DNA from: Humibacillus xanthopallidus
GTDB taxonomy: Bacteria; Actinomycetota; Actinomycetes; Actinomycetales; Dermatophilaceae
Assembly: GCF_006716675.1 (NCBI RefSeq)
Contig: NZ_VFPM01000001.1
Location: 1,116,001-1,180,000, forward strand
Length of the DNA: 64,000 bases
Reading direction: 5' to 3'
In this document: one piece after another, positions 8,111 through 18,575 of the stretch
Layout: every line of letters begins with the position of its first letter
Position numbering within the stretch: position 1 is the stretch's first letter
Notes under the pieces: generated by a model
The model's database searches: none
The model's input: only the letters and a program-made list of their open reading frames with translations
Told to the model about the DNA's origin: nothing
Translations under genes and position numbers: made by a program

Positions 8111-9229
8111 TCAGTCGGCGCCGTGGGCCGTGGAACGCACCGCCTCCGCGACGACGTCGACGAGCTGGCCCGTGCGCTCGACCATCCGTCGCTGGCGGAT
8201 CGCGCCGTTGCCCTCCTCGCGCAGCCGGACGAGCCCCTCGCGCACCGCCTCGAGGTCGCCGGTGGCATCGAGCGCGGGCCGGATGTGGTCGACGAGGTGG
8301 TCGACGACGTCCCAGCACGGCTTCGGGCGCCCGGTCAAGGGGTCGAGCAGCTGTCCCGTGAGCCCCTCGCGGGCCGCCTGCCACGTCGCGAGGCGCAGCA
8401 TCGCCGTCGGCATATCGGGAGCCTCGGCGCCGGCCGCCCACTCCTGCGCCGCGGTCTCGACGAGACCCCGGCAGATGGCGGCGAGCACGATCGCCTCGTC
8501 GACGGTGAAGCACACGTCGGCGGCGCGGATCTCCACCGTCGGGTAGTGCTGCGCGAGCCGCGCGTCGAAGTAGACCATGCCCTCGTCGAGGATGACCGAG
8601 GTCATCACCATCTCGCGCACGAGGCGGTGGTAGGCCTCCGGCGACCCGAAGCGGTCGGTCGGGCCCCAGGACGGCCAGCGCACGAGCGACTGGGTGCGAT
8701 AGCTCGCGAAGCCCGTGTCCTCGCCGTCCCAGAAGGGCGAGTTGGCCGACAGGGCGAGCAGCACGGGCATCCACACGCGGATCCGGTCGAGCACCGCGAC
8801 ACCCTCCTCGTCGCTCTCGACCGACACGTGCACGTGGCAGCCGCACGTCAGGTGCTCGCGCGCCGTGCGTTGGTAGCGGTCCTCCATCCACGCATACCGC
8901 GTCGACTTCGCCGCGATCGGGGTGACGGGCAGCGGTGACGTGCCGAGGGCGGCGACGCTCGAGCCGCTGTCGCGAGCGGCGGCGAACGCCTCACGTCGCC
9001 AGCGCAGCACCTCGTCGCGGAGCGTCTCGAGGTCGGCGGCCGGGGCCGTGTGCGTCTCGATCTGCTGCTGCTGGAACTCCCCCTCCACCGCCCCGTGCAC
9101 CCCGAGCCCGGCGACGGGCGGGGGCTGTCCCTCGGCCCGGACGAGCAGCTGCCCCGAGACGGAGCGCGGCCGACCGTTGCGCACGTCGACGAGGAGCATC
9201 TCCTCCTCGACTCCCATGGTGCGGGCCAC
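8111..9229 (-). CDS. carboxylate-amine ligase, YbdK-type glutamate-cysteine ligase 2 family
   Basis: 372 residues. It opens with VARTMGVEEEMLLVD, the conserved family start, and contains THTAPAADLETLRDEV, HLTCGCHVHV (metal/ATP-site His residues) and EIRAADVCFTVDEA. I chose GTG 9229 because GAGAGGAG lies five bases upstream; ATG 9217 would place it too far away. YbdK proteins show weak gamma-glutamylcysteine ligase activity in vitro and their true acceptor is unknown. Because egtB/egtD lie 19 kb away without egtA, a role in supplying gamma-Glu-Cys is possible but unproven. An apparent upstream extension of this frame through the MFS gene is a GC-rich shadow. Confidence 0.85.
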   Translation of the reverse strand: MARTMGVEEEMLLVDVRNGRPRSVSGQLLVRAEGQPPPVAGLGVHGAVEGEFQQQQIETHTAPAADLETLRDEVLRWRREAFAAARDSGSSVAALGTSPLPVTPIAAKSTRYAWMEDRYQRTAREHLTCGCHVHVSVESDEEGVAVLDRIRVWMPVLLALSANSPFWDGEDTGFASYRTQSLVRWPSWGPTDRFGSPEAYHRLVREMVMTSVILDEGMVYFDARLAQHYPTVEIRAADVCFTVDEAIVLAAICRGLVETAAQEWAAGAEAPDMPTAMLRLATWQAAREGLTGQLLDPLTGRPKPCWDVVDHLVDHIRPALDATGDLEAVREGLVRLREEGNGAIRQRRMVERTGQLVDVVAEAVRSTAHGAD

Positions 9230-9553
9230 TCGTGCTCCTCTCGAGGAGACGTATACCGCCGGGCCGGGTGGTGTTCCGGCGAACCGGAGCGAGCCCGGCG
9301 GCATACGCCGACTGTGGCGTGCGCGGCCGTCGCGGCCGGCATCGCGTGGGCAAAACGGGCGTGCTGGCGTTACTGCCACGGCACGTACCCACCCGCTACG
9401 GATTGCGCACCACCTCGTTCGCGCAGGTCCTCGTCGGGAATGAATGCCGTTCCGTGGTGTTGCACACGAGTATCGCGCGGGCCTCGCCGAACCTGCCGTC
9501 CTGAAGCCAGCCGACTTTTGCATCAGCGATGCAGCCGAACCCCGAGGAGCACC
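9230..9553. promoter_or_regulatory. 324-bp divergent intergenic region with a 6+6 dyad near the exporter start
   Basis: Separates the divergent ligase and exporter genes and should hold promoters for both. Only one clear feature is visible: TGCATC-AGC-GATGCA at 9519-9533, about 20 bases upstream of the exporter GTG. This suits a repressor site. I see no regulator gene nearby and no convincing small ORF. Confidence 0.4.
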
Positions 9554-11005
9554 GTGTCCACCTCGACGACCGTGGGACTGCGATCCGACCGCGGCCCCAT
9601 CCTGCTCGCCCTGATGCTCGCCACGGCGCTCATCGCGCTCGACGCCACCATCCTCGCCACGGCCGTGCCGTCCATCGTCGACGACCTCGGCGGCCTGACG
9701 CAGTTCCCGTGGCTCTTCTCCGTCTACCTGCTCGCGCAGGCCGTCTCGGTGCCCGTCTACGCCAAGCTCGCCGACACCGTCGGGCGAAAGCCCGTCATCC
9801 TCTTCGGCATCGGCCTCTTCCTCGTCGGCTCCATCCTGTGCGGATTCGCTTGGAGCATGGGCTCGCTCATCGCGATGCGCGCCTTGCAGGGGCTGGGTGC
9901 GGGCGCGGTCCTGCCGCTCACGACGACGATCGCCGGTGACATCTACACCGTCGCCGAGCGGGCCAAGACGCAGGGCTACATCGCGAGTGTCTGGGCCGTC
10001 TCGTCCGTCGTCGGACCGACGCTCGGTGGGGTCTTCTCGCAGTTCGGCTCGTGGCGCTGGATCTTCTTCCTCAACATCCCCTTCTGCCTGCTGGCCGCCG
10101 GCATGCTGTGGCGCAACTACGACGAGTCCGTGGAGCGTCGCAAGCACCACATCGACTACGCGGGCGCGGTCGTGCTCACCGTCTCGCTGACCCTGCTCAT
10201 CCTCGCCGTGCTCGAGGGTGGCCAGGCGTGGGCGTGGGGGTCGTGGCAGAGCATCGGCTCCTTCGTCGTCGGCGGCGCCCTGCTCGTCGTCTTCGGCGTC
10301 ATCGAGCGCCGCGCGGCCGAGCCGATCCTGCCCCTCGAGGTCTTCTCGCGGCGGCTCATCGTCGCCACCTGCCTCATCTCGATCGGGGTCGGAGCGGTGC
10401 TCGTCGGCCTCACCTCGTACGTGCCGACCTTCCTCGAGCGCTCGACCGGCGTCACGCCCATCGTGGCCGGCCTCGCGGTCGCCGCCCTGACGATCGGGTG
10501 GCCGATCTCCGCCGCGCAGTCGGGCCGGCTCTACCTGCGCATCGGCTTCCGGCCGACTGCCCTCATCGGGCTCGTCGTCGCCGCCCTCGGAGCCCTCGCG
10601 CTGTGGCTGGCCTCGGCGACGCCCACCGTCTGGGCGACCGCAGGATCGGCGTTCGTCGTCGGCCTCGGACTCGGCCTCGTCGCGACGCCGACCCTCATCG
10701 CGGCGCAGGCCTCCGTGCCGTGGAGCGAGCGGGCCGTCGTCACCGGCACGAACATGTTCATGCGCTCGGTCGGCTCGGCCGTCGGCGTCGCCATCTTCGG
10801 CGCGGTCGCCAACGCGATCATCGCTGCCAACGGCGGCCCGTCGTCGGCCGCCGCCGTGCAGGCCGGCTCGACGGCGGTCTTCCTCGCCGTCTTCATCACG
10901 GCCGTCGTCGCCATCCTCGCGGGACTGCTCATGCCCGCCGTGCGCGCCGAGGGCCTCGAGCACGACGCCGCCGAAGCAGCAGCCGCCGAGCCCGCCCCCG
11001 CCTGA
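9554..11005 (+). CDS. MFS exporter, DHA2/EmrB type
   Basis: 483 residues with about 14 hydrophobic segments. GTG start at 9554 with GAGGAG four bases upstream. DHA2 signatures: ALDATILATAVPSIVDDLGG in TM1, KLADTVGRKPVILFG (motif A), GAVLPLTTTIAGDI and SVVGPTLGGVFS (motif C). A likely proton-driven multidrug or metabolite exporter in the cytoplasmic membrane, related to but clearly distinct from the exporter at 5568. Four bases after the stop begins a copy of the AATCGAAAGAGCAGTCCGTCG repeat. Confidence 0.88.
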   Translation: MSTSTTVGLRSDRGPILLALMLATALIALDATILATAVPSIVDDLGGLTQFPWLFSVYLLAQAVSVPVYAKLADTVGRKPVILFGIGLFLVGSILCGFAWSMGSLIAMRALQGLGAGAVLPLTTTIAGDIYTVAERAKTQGYIASVWAVSSVVGPTLGGVFSQFGSWRWIFFLNIPFCLLAAGMLWRNYDESVERRKHHIDYAGAVVLTVSLTLLILAVLEGGQAWAWGSWQSIGSFVVGGALLVVFGVIERRAAEPILPLEVFSRRLIVATCLISIGVGAVLVGLTSYVPTFLERSTGVTPIVAGLAVAALTIGWPISAAQSGRLYLRIGFRPTALIGLVVAALGALALWLASATPTVWATAGSAFVVGLGLGLVATPTLIAAQASVPWSERAVVTGTNMFMRSVGSAVGVAIFGAVANAIIAANGGPSSAAAVQAGSTAVFLAVFITAVVAILAGLLMPAVRAEGLEHDAAEAAAAEPAPA

Positions 11006-11009
11006 CCCC

Positions 11010-11032
11010 AATCGAAAGAGCAGTCCGTCGGG
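11010..11032 (+). repeat. dispersed repeat, single copy (AATCGAAAGAGCAGTCCGTCG type)
   Basis: Matches the arms of the nested palindrome at 17743-17874 with one or two differences and starts directly after a stop codon. Confidence 0.7.
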
Positions 11033-11126
11033 TGGTGCGGGCCTCCGAGCGCGCGCCCGACCGGTTGGGTACGACGACAAGGTCGCGGTTCCCGTGACGC
11101 CCACGACCCCGACCAAGGAGAGCGCC

Positions 11127-11624
11127 ATGAGCACCGACGACGACACCCGCAAGGTGGCCGAGCTCATCAAGGACATCCGCGTGGCCATGCTGACCCACAC
11201 CGACTCCTCCGGTCGCCTCGTCAGCCACCCGATGGCGACGCAGGAGGTGGAGTTCGACGGCGACGTGCTCTTCATCGCCGAGCGCGACAGCCACAAGTGC
11301 CAGGACATCGCCGCGCAGTCGCCGGCCAAGGTCAACGTCGCCTACAGCTCCGGCGGCTCCTGGGTCTCGCTCTCCGGCACGGCCGAGATCGTCGACGACC
11401 GCGCCAAGCTCGAGGAGCTGTGGAGCACCTTCACCGACGCGTGGATGGAGGGTGGCCCGGAGAACCCCAACAACGTCCTCATCAGGGTCAACGCCGACTC
11501 GGCGGAGTTCTGGGACACCCCCGGCTCCAAGGCCACCCAGGTCCTCAACTTCGTCAAGGCCAAGGTCACCGGCGAGCGCCTCGACGACGGCGACCTCGTG
11601 GACAACAGGGTCGTCGACCTCTGA
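11127..11624 (+). CDS. pyridoxamine 5'-phosphate oxidase-like / general stress protein 26 family
   Basis: 165 residues; ATG at 11127 with AAGGAGAG upstream, preferred over a GTG at 11094. The split-barrel flavin-binding fold is suggested by the order LIKDIRVAMLTHTDSSGRLV, GDVLFIAERDS, KVNVAYSS and GSWVSLSGTAEIV, as in general stress protein 26 homologues. Such proteins bind FMN, F420 or pyridoxal phosphate; the cofactor here cannot be decided. Cytosolic. It stands alone and ends before a large hairpin shared with the convergent topoisomerase gene. Confidence 0.85.
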   Translation: MSTDDDTRKVAELIKDIRVAMLTHTDSSGRLVSHPMATQEVEFDGDVLFIAERDSHKCQDIAAQSPAKVNVAYSSGGSWVSLSGTAEIVDDRAKLEELWSTFTDAWMEGGPENPNNVLIRVNADSAEFWDTPGSKATQVLNFVKAKVTGERLDDGDLVDNRVVDL

Positions 11625-11668
11625 CGTCGGGCTGATCCGCGGGCGACCAGCCCGAGACCGACCCCCAG

Positions 11669-11715
11669 GTATGCCGGTGGGTCACCTTCCACGAGAAGGT
11701 GACCCATCGGCATAC
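11669..11715. terminator. 20+20 base inverted repeat, bidirectional
   Basis: Arms 11669-11688 and 11696-11715 match with one difference and a 7-base loop. It lies between convergent genes, and each arm starts with the GTATGCC motif that recurs elsewhere. Confidence 0.75.
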
Positions 11716-11735
11716 GCCGGTTGGGGGGCGCGCCC

Positions 11736-12782
11736 TCAGGACGAGGAGCCCTTGACGAGCCGCATCACGGCGCGCTCCAGGGCGTCGCGGTCGCGCACGC
11801 GCACGAGGTCGCCGTTGCGCAGGCGCTCCCGGTCGGCCTTGGTCATCTTGCGAAGGCTCGGTGCGATGGTGCGGCCCACGGCGTACTCGTCGAGGACGCG
11901 GGGATCCACGTACGAGCGGCGCGCCACGGCAGGAGTGTTGCCCAGGTGCTCGGAGACGACCTTCATGGTGTCCTTCTCGGCCCGCTTCAGCTCGCGCTCG
12001 GTCGCGGACGGCCCGATCTGGGCCAGGGAGACCGCGGCCGTGACCGTCGCGGCCCACGTGCGCAGGTCCTTGACGGTGAACTCCTCGCCGACGATCTCCT
12101 TGAAGGCCGCGTTGAGGTCGCTCGAGTGCAGCTCGTGCCAGCCGAGCTTGTCGCGGTAGGCGAGCAGCCGCTCGCCGGGGTAGTTGGATCGCTTGAGGGA
12201 GAGAACGATTCGCGCGAGCAGCTGGTCGCTCATCACGGCCTCGCGCAGCTGGCCCGACTTGGCGGGGAACTCGAAGCTGATGTCCTCGCCACTGACGGAC
12301 ACGTGGCTGCGCAGCAGTGTGGCGACGCCGTGCGAGCCGTGCTCGGTCTCGTACTCGTCGCCGCCGCTGCGGAAGAGGCCGGCATCGAGCATGCGCAGGC
12401 CGGCGGCCGTGACCCGACGTCGCGTGAAGCCCGACTCACGCAGCTCGGACGCGACGTGCTTGCGCGCGGCGGGCAGGCGCTTCGCGAGCTGGAGCACCCG
12501 GTCGTGTTTCTCGCGGCCGCGGGCCTCGTGCCACGCCTCGTGGTAGAGGTACTGCCTGCGACCCGCGTCGTCGGTGCCGACGGCCTGGATGTGGCCGTTG
12601 CGATAGGGGCTGATCCACACGTCCTGCCACGCGGGCGGGATGACGAGCGTCTTGGCACGCTCGCGGTCCTCAGGGCTGATCGCCTGACCGTCCGCCCCCA
12701 CGTAGCCGAAGCCCTTGCCCCGACGCACGCGCCTGATGCCGGGCCCCTCGATGTCGCTCCGTCGCAGTCTCACGACCCACAC
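11736..12782 (-). CDS. DNA topoisomerase IB (poxvirus-like, bacterial)
   Basis: 348 residues. The N-terminal domain has the family start (GFGYVGADGQ, LVIPPAWQDVWISPYRNGHIQAVGTDDAGRRQY); the catalytic domain has LRTWAATVTAA and the nucleophile Tyr in ARRSYVDPRVLDEY. It relaxes positive and negative supercoils through a 3'-phosphotyrosyl intermediate. Bacterial type IB enzymes are scattered and dispensable, and often acquired laterally. Here the base composition matches its neighbours. It appears to be a single-gene unit, with the small ORF at 12902 upstream on the same strand. Confidence 0.92.
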   Translation of the reverse strand: MWVVRLRRSDIEGPGIRRVRRGKGFGYVGADGQAISPEDRERAKTLVIPPAWQDVWISPYRNGHIQAVGTDDAGRRQYLYHEAWHEARGREKHDRVLQLAKRLPAARKHVASELRESGFTRRRVTAAGLRMLDAGLFRSGGDEYETEHGSHGVATLLRSHVSVSGEDISFEFPAKSGQLREAVMSDQLLARIVLSLKRSNYPGERLLAYRDKLGWHELHSSDLNAAFKEIVGEEFTVKDLRTWAATVTAAVSLAQIGPSATERELKRAEKDTMKVVSEHLGNTPAVARRSYVDPRVLDEYAVGRTIAPSLRKMTKADRERLRNGDLVRVRDRDALERAVMRLVKGSSS

Positions 12783-12901
12783 GTACCCGGAAGGCCGCTG
12801 GGAGTCGCCGGAGAGGGGTCGGGCGGGGTTCGGCTGGGGTCGGTCGTCGGCGCGGGCCGTGCTGGCCGGCGGGTGACCATGCGCCTGACGGCTGGGGGTG
12901 G

Positions 12902-13054
12902 CTACTCCTCCGTGTGGTCCGGGCCGTCCGGGTCTTTCACCGGGACCATCTCAGGGACCCGGATCTCGACCTGCCCGGGCGGGCGGGGCGGGTCGGGGGT
13001 GACGGGCGGGAAGACGGTGCCGTCGTCCTGCAGGTGTGACTCGTACGTGCTCAT
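12902..13054 (-). CDS. small hypothetical protein
   Basis: 50 residues from ATG 13054, very rich in Pro, Asp and Val (TVFPPVTPDPPRPPGQ), ending DHTEE. No domain is recognised and there is no membrane segment. Upstream is a run of G but no clean ribosome site. It lies between the topoisomerase and BNR-protein genes on the same strand. Might be a real small acidic protein or a chance ORF. Confidence 0.4.
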   Translation of the reverse strand: MSTYESHLQDDGTVFPPVTPDPPRPPGQVEIRVPEMVPVKDPDGPDHTEE

Positions 13055-13181
13055 AGCGTTGCCAATCCCCCCGAGTGGGAATCTCTTGCCCCTCCTGTAT
13101 ACCCCGGTCCCCTGTCGATAACTCCCAGTCCCGCGAATGCACTGAGATACCAAAGCCGGAGATCGTCGGTGGGGCAGCGCC

Positions 13182-14285
13182 TCAGCGCACGAGAGCGGCG
13201 ACGCGGCCCTGCTCGCCCGAGGCCCAGCAGGCGCCGTCGTTCGTGCACTCGACCGAGTCGAAGCTGCCGGTGTCGAACGGGGCCCACGACCGGCCGCCGT
13301 CCGTGGACACGTCGGAGCCGGACGGCCCGACCGCGAGCACCGTGGCGTGGGTGCCCGTCACCCACGCCGAGCCGGACCGGTACCCCCCGGGGTTGCTCGT
13401 CGGCTTGTTCCACGTGGCGCCGCCGTCGGCGGTCCACGCCGCGTTGTCGACCGAGCCGGTCGGCGCCGTGTAGTCGCCGCCGAGGAGCACGCCGCGCCGT
13501 GCGTCGCGGAAGGCCACCGAGAAGATGCCCGCGGCGTCGCCGCCTGCGACCGGCGTGTCAGCGACGGTCCACGAGTGGCCGCGGTCGGTCGAGGTGAAGA
13601 CGCGCGCGGGGTCGACACCGCCGCTCGCGAGGTAGGTCCGGTTGCCGGGGCCCTCCGCAAGGCACGTGCCCGAGGCGGCGAAGGCGAACTCGCCGGGCAG
13701 CGCGTCCGGCATGCCGGCCGGGTCGACGAGTGACCACGTGTGGCCGCCGTCCGCCGTCTCGACGAGCCGGAAGCGGCCGTCGACCGGGTCGCTCATCGCC
13801 AGGCCGCGCTGTGGCGAGCTGAAGGCCAGGCAGTCGTAGAAGGCGGCCGGGTCGCTGTTGCGGAAGGTCTCGGTCCAGCTCGCGCCGCCGTCGTCGGTGA
13901 CGAGGATGCGCGAGTCCTCCCCCGCACCGATCGAGAGGATGACGGCGTGCCGGGCGTCGAACGCCTCGATGTCGCGGAACTGCAGCGCCTCGGTGCCCAG
14001 CCCCTCGGGACTGACGTCGCTCCACGTCGCGCCGCCGTCGGTCGTGCGCAGCACGGTCCCGTTCGTGCCGCTGACCCAGGCCACCCGCGACGAGACCGGG
14101 GCGAGGCCGCGGAAGCGCTCCGTCGTGCCCGTGGGGGTCGGGCTCCAGCTGTATGCCGTCGCCTCAGCCGCGCTGGGAACGTGACCTCCGGCGGCAGGTG
14201 AGCTCGCGGCATACGCGCCGGCGGCCCCGGCGAGGAGGGCGATCGTGGTGGCTGCGACGAGGACGGTGCGGGTGGGCGGCTTCAT
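13182..14285 (-). CDS. secreted BNR/Asp-box beta-propeller protein (sialidase-like or Ycf48-like fold)
   Basis: 367 residues with a clear signal peptide (residues 1-27, TIALLAGAAGAYA). At least six Asp-box motifs follow: TTDGGATW, VTDDGGASW, TADGGHTW, STDRGHSW, TADGGATW and STDGGRSW, spaced about 50-60 residues apart, consistent with a propeller. Catalytic sialidase residues are not evident, so an oxidoreductase-like or binding role as in Ycf48/HCF136 relatives is as likely. Exported. The DUF6544 gene lies just upstream on the same strand, 6 bases away, so the two may be co-transcribed. Confidence 0.82.
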   Translation of the reverse strand: MKPPTRTVLVAATTIALLAGAAGAYAASSPAAGGHVPSAAEATAYSWSPTPTGTTERFRGLAPVSSRVAWVSGTNGTVLRTTDGGATWSDVSPEGLGTEALQFRDIEAFDARHAVILSIGAGEDSRILVTDDGGASWTETFRNSDPAAFYDCLAFSSPQRGLAMSDPVDGRFRLVETADGGHTWSLVDPAGMPDALPGEFAFAASGTCLAEGPGNRTYLASGGVDPARVFTSTDRGHSWTVADTPVAGGDAAGIFSVAFRDARRGVLLGGDYTAPTGSVDNAAWTADGGATWNKPTSNPGGYRSGSAWVTGTHATVLAVGPSGSDVSTDGGRSWAPFDTGSFDSVECTNDGACWASGEQGRVAALVR

Positions 14286-14291
14286 GCCTCC

Positions 14292-15484
14292 TCAACCTAG
14301 GGTGGCCGACCCACTCTCGCTCGCTGAAGTGACGGCTCCCGCTGCCGACCACGGCGCACCCTCGATGGGGGCCCAGTCGTCGACGACGAACTCGAGGTAG
14401 GTGAAGGTTCCCTCGGGCTCGGGCGCGTGCCAGCGCGCCTCGCCCTCACGGCATACCCGGTGGCCCGACCACTCGCCCTCGGAGCGCACCGGAGTCGACC
14501 AGCGCTGCCGGGTGAACGTGCGCCCGTCGGGCGAGCCCGCAGACGGTCGTCGGAGACGAAGTCGGTGAGCCGGCCATCGGCATCGATGCTGAGTGCAGCG
14601 GTCACGGTTCGACGTCCCAAGGTGAACTCTGCTGTGGCAGTGTCGTTTTCGCCGGGGGGCGACGTCCAGACGATCGGGGCACCGACGAGCGCCGCGGGGA
14701 CGAGGAGACAGAGGTCGTTGAGCACGGTGACCGTCTCGGCGCGGTCCATCTCGTCCCCTGCCGCGCTGACGATCGGCACGACCGATGCGAGACGGACGCG
14801 CATCGTGGCGCCCTGCCGGTCGAAGAGGTGGAGGACATCGACGGGCAGGCCGAACATCGTGGCGTCCATGAAGAAGAGCCGGCAGGGCTCGGAGCCGTAG
14901 ACGTTGACCTGCTCGCCCGTGAAGGGCATCCACGGCTTCGCGGGGCCGCCACGGATGCGGCCGTGGATCGTCGCCCGGAAGCCCACGACGGCGGGTCGGT
15001 CGACGGCACCCACGTGGTGCAGGAGTCGTGCGACCGGCTCCGGGAGGTCGTCGAGGTGGTCCCCGGTGACGAACCCCGCGGGCCGTGTCTGCGTGAGCGC
15101 CGCCTCCACGTGGCGGGCGTAGTCGGCGCGGAGGCTCTGTGGTCCGGTGCGAGCCCAGGCATGGGCCGCAACGACGAGCAGGAGCAGGTTGACGGCGGTG
15201 CCGGCGCTCGCGTCCTGCCACGCCGAGAGGACGAGGACCTGTGACCCGACGGCTGCCACGAGCGGCAACCACCATGGGCAGCTGCCGCGGGCGAGCAGGA
15301 CGGCCACCGCGAGCATCAGCACCGCGACGACGAGCCAGACGAGTGCCAGCCACGGCCCGATGGCGGTGCTCAGCGCGGGCACGGCCGCCCAGCCGAAGCC
15401 CTTGACCGCACCGAGCAGGTGCAACAGTCCGTGGAGAGCCACGACGACGATGACGAACCACCGGATGACATGCCGAAGGAGCAT
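14292..15484 (-). pseudogene. DUF6544 membrane protein, frameshifted near its 3' end
   Basis: Reading from ATG 15484 (GGGAGGTGG upstream) gives several membrane segments (residues 5-110) and the DUF6544 body, with ARLLHHVGAV, MPFTGEQVNVYG and LFFMDATMFGLP, up to DFVSDDRLR. The conserved ending (TFTRQRWSTP, EARWHAPEPEGTFTYLEF, DDWAP) is in another frame. The switch lies near 14530-14545, where one base appears to be missing in a GC-rich stretch. With it restored the protein would be about 397 residues and end at 14292. Either a recent pseudogene or a one-base sequencing error; the rest is intact. Function of the family is unknown. Confidence 0.75.
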
Positions 15485-15593
15485 GGCAACCACCTCCCCT
15501 CCCACCCATGCTCCTCCTGCGCGAGGCGCCTGACTGCGGGTCGTCGCCAAGGTCACGTCGGTTGCCGGGGTGACGACGGTGCGGGGGCCGACG

Positions 15594-15632
15594 ACTGAGG
15601 GGCCACGCCCGTGGTGGGCGTGACCCCTCAGT
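15594..15632. terminator. strong hairpin downstream of ask
   Basis: ACTGAGGGG-CCACGCCC pairs with its complement across a short loop (15594-15632). It ends 16 bases beyond the aspartokinase stop. Confidence 0.8.
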
Positions 15633-15647
15633 GAGGCCGGGAGGGGC

Positions 15648-16919
<1,272 letters not shown>

Positions 16920-17051
16920 ACTGGCTCCGAATCTGGTCGCGGCGGTTTCGTGCGGGTCGAGTCTAGGCTCGCCGCGCTCCCGCCCACGGGGAGGTCACCA
17001 TGCTGAGACGTCCGGCGACAGGGGCGGCGCGACGGAGATCCTGCGGCGTCG

Positions 17052-17642
17052 TCAGGGGTGCAGGGCGTCGAACTCCGCCTCGCCGACGGCTTCCTCGTCG
17101 GCGTCGAGCCGCAGGTGGCCGAGGATCGAGTGCAGCGCCCGCAGTGACGCGAGGGCGCGGTCGCCCCACTCGGACAGGTAGCTGAACTGCCACCACCAGA
17201 GGGCCTCGAGCCGGCGACCGGCCGAGTAGTGCTTGAGCCCGTGCGAGAGCGCGAGCGCGACGTCGGCGAGGTCACCCGAGATCGAGCCGTCGGCCCGCTC
17301 GCCCGAGGTGACGGGGTCGATGACGTAGACGTAGTCGTCGATGCCGGTCAGGGCATTGGCCAGCCCGTCGCGCAGCGGGTCGGCGTCGTCGTCAGCCCCA
17401 GGGTCGGGCTCGAAGCGCTCGGTCGGCACGACGTCCTGGATGGCGCCGAGTCGGGCGCCGGCGACGAGGATCTGCGAGAGGGCCAGCGTCAGCAGCGGCA
17501 GGGCCGTGTCGGGCGAGCTGCCCGAGGCCACCTCGGTGATCGAGGTGAGGAAGGCGCTCGCTTCCGCAGCGGTCAGGTCGGCGAGCCCACCGAGGTCACC
17601 CACGTCGTGGGCGCCCTCGACGTCGGTCGCGTGCGTGGACAT
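17052..17642 (-). CDS. DUF5063 domain protein
   Basis: 196 residues, acidic and mostly helical, with the family features LPLLTLALSQILVAGARLGA, DDYVYVIDP, ALALSHGLKHYSAG and EALWWWQFSYLSEWGDRA. Function unknown. The gene commonly sits between recR and ask in actinobacteria, as here, all three on the minus strand. No signal or membrane segments. The 241 bases separating it from recR hold a large nested palindrome, so independent transcription is likely. Confidence 0.82.
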   Translation of the reverse strand: MSTHATDVEGAHDVGDLGGLADLTAAEASAFLTSITEVASGSSPDTALPLLTLALSQILVAGARLGAIQDVVPTERFEPDPGADDDADPLRDGLANALTGIDDYVYVIDPVTSGERADGSISGDLADVALALSHGLKHYSAGRRLEALWWWQFSYLSEWGDRALASLRALHSILGHLRLDADEEAVGEAEFDALHP

Positions 17643-17742
17643 TGGTCAACCCTTCGTCGTATGCCGCAGCGCCTGCTTCGCTGTCCACCCCAGTCTGCCG
17701 CGTGGCCGGCGCGCCCGTCGACCCGAGCGCACGCCCCCCTCC

Positions 17743-17874
17743 AATCGAGAGAGCAGTTCGTCGCCTCCCACGATCGAAAGAGCACTCCGTCGCCGGTCAC
17801 GCGCTCGGGTGACCCTCCGTCGTCAGGGGCGACGGAGTGCTCTTTCGATCAGGCGACGAACTGCTCTTTCGATT
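17743..17874. repeat. nested palindrome built from four copies of a 23-24 base repeat
   Basis: Arms A (17743-17766) and B (17772-17794) are followed by B' (17828-17850) and A' (17851-17874). B and B' are exact complements and A and A' differ at one base. The centre (17795-17814) forms its own GGTCAC...GTGACC hairpin. Single copies of the same unit occur at 11010, 34607, 37616, 37659 and 44331. It may act as a terminator or cruciform; the arrangement resembles REP/BIME elements. Confidence 0.85.
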
Positions 17875-17883
17875 GACTGGCGG

Positions 17884-18483
17884 TCAGGCGTTGACGCGGC
17901 GGCGGCCCTCGAAGGCTCGGCCGAGGGTCACCTCGTCCGCGTACTCGAGGTCACCTCCGACGGGCAGGCCCGAGGCCAGCCGGGTCACGGTGACGCCGAC
18001 GTCGCGCAGCAGGCGCGAGAGGTAGGTCGCGGTGGCCTCGCCCTCGAGGTTGGGGTCGGTCGCGATGATGACCTCCTGCACCTCACCCGAGGCGAGTCGC
18101 GGCATGAGCTCGCGCACGCGCAGGTCGTCGGGGCCGATGCCGTCGATCGGGCTGATCGCGCCGCCGAGCACGTGGTAGGTGCCGCGGAACTCGCGAGTGC
18201 GCTCGATGGCGACGACGTCCTTGGGCTCCTCGACGACGCAGATCGAGGTCTGGTCGCGCCGCGGGTCGGCACAGATGCGACAGCGCTCCGCCTCGGCGAC
18301 GTTGCCGCACACCTCGCAGAAGCGCACCTTGGCCTTGACCTCGGTCAGGGCGGTGACGAGGCGGGTCACGTCCTCGGAGTCGGTCTGGAGCAGGTGGAAG
18401 GCGATGCGCTGTGCGCTCTTGGGACCGATCCCGGGGAGTCGGCCGAGCTCGTCGATCAGGTCCTGCACCGCGCCTTCGTACAC
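17884..18483 (-). CDS. recR: recombination protein RecR
   Basis: 199 residues from GTG 18483 ([14 protein letters not shown]), the usual family start; a longer reading to 18507 adds eight residues. The helix-hairpin-helix region has [20 protein letters not shown]. The zinc finger has Cys 56, 59, 68 and 71 (CEVC...CRIC). The Toprim domain starts around [12 protein letters not shown]. RecR clamps DNA and with RecO loads RecA at gaps. In actinobacteria it typically lies near dnaX, as here (7 kb away, same strand). Confidence 0.95.
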   Translation of the reverse strand: MYEGAVQDLIDELGRLPGIGPKSAQRIAFHLLQTDSEDVTRLVTALTEVKAKVRFCEVCGNVAEAERCRICADPRRDQTSICVVEEPKDVVAIERTREFRGTYHVLGGAISPIDGIGPDDLRVRELMPRLASGEVQEVIIATDPNLEGEATATYLSRLLRDVGVTVTRLASGLPVGGDLEYADEVTLGRAFEGRRRVNA

Positions 18484-18575
18484 ACCAGCCACCCTAAGCC
18501 CGGCCACCGACGGTCAAAGCCGGGACGCGGTCGCCACGCCAAACTACCGTGGAGTGTCTGGCGCGAGGAGGGTTC

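Noticed and set aside
8111..11335. A 1074-residue reading that joins the ligase gene to the region opposite the exporter
   Set aside because: Only residues after 9229 have the YbdK pattern; the upstream part is a shadow of the exporter gene.
11736..12782. Topoisomerase IB as a recently transferred gene
   Set aside because: Base composition and codon use look like those of its neighbours and no mobile element is near.
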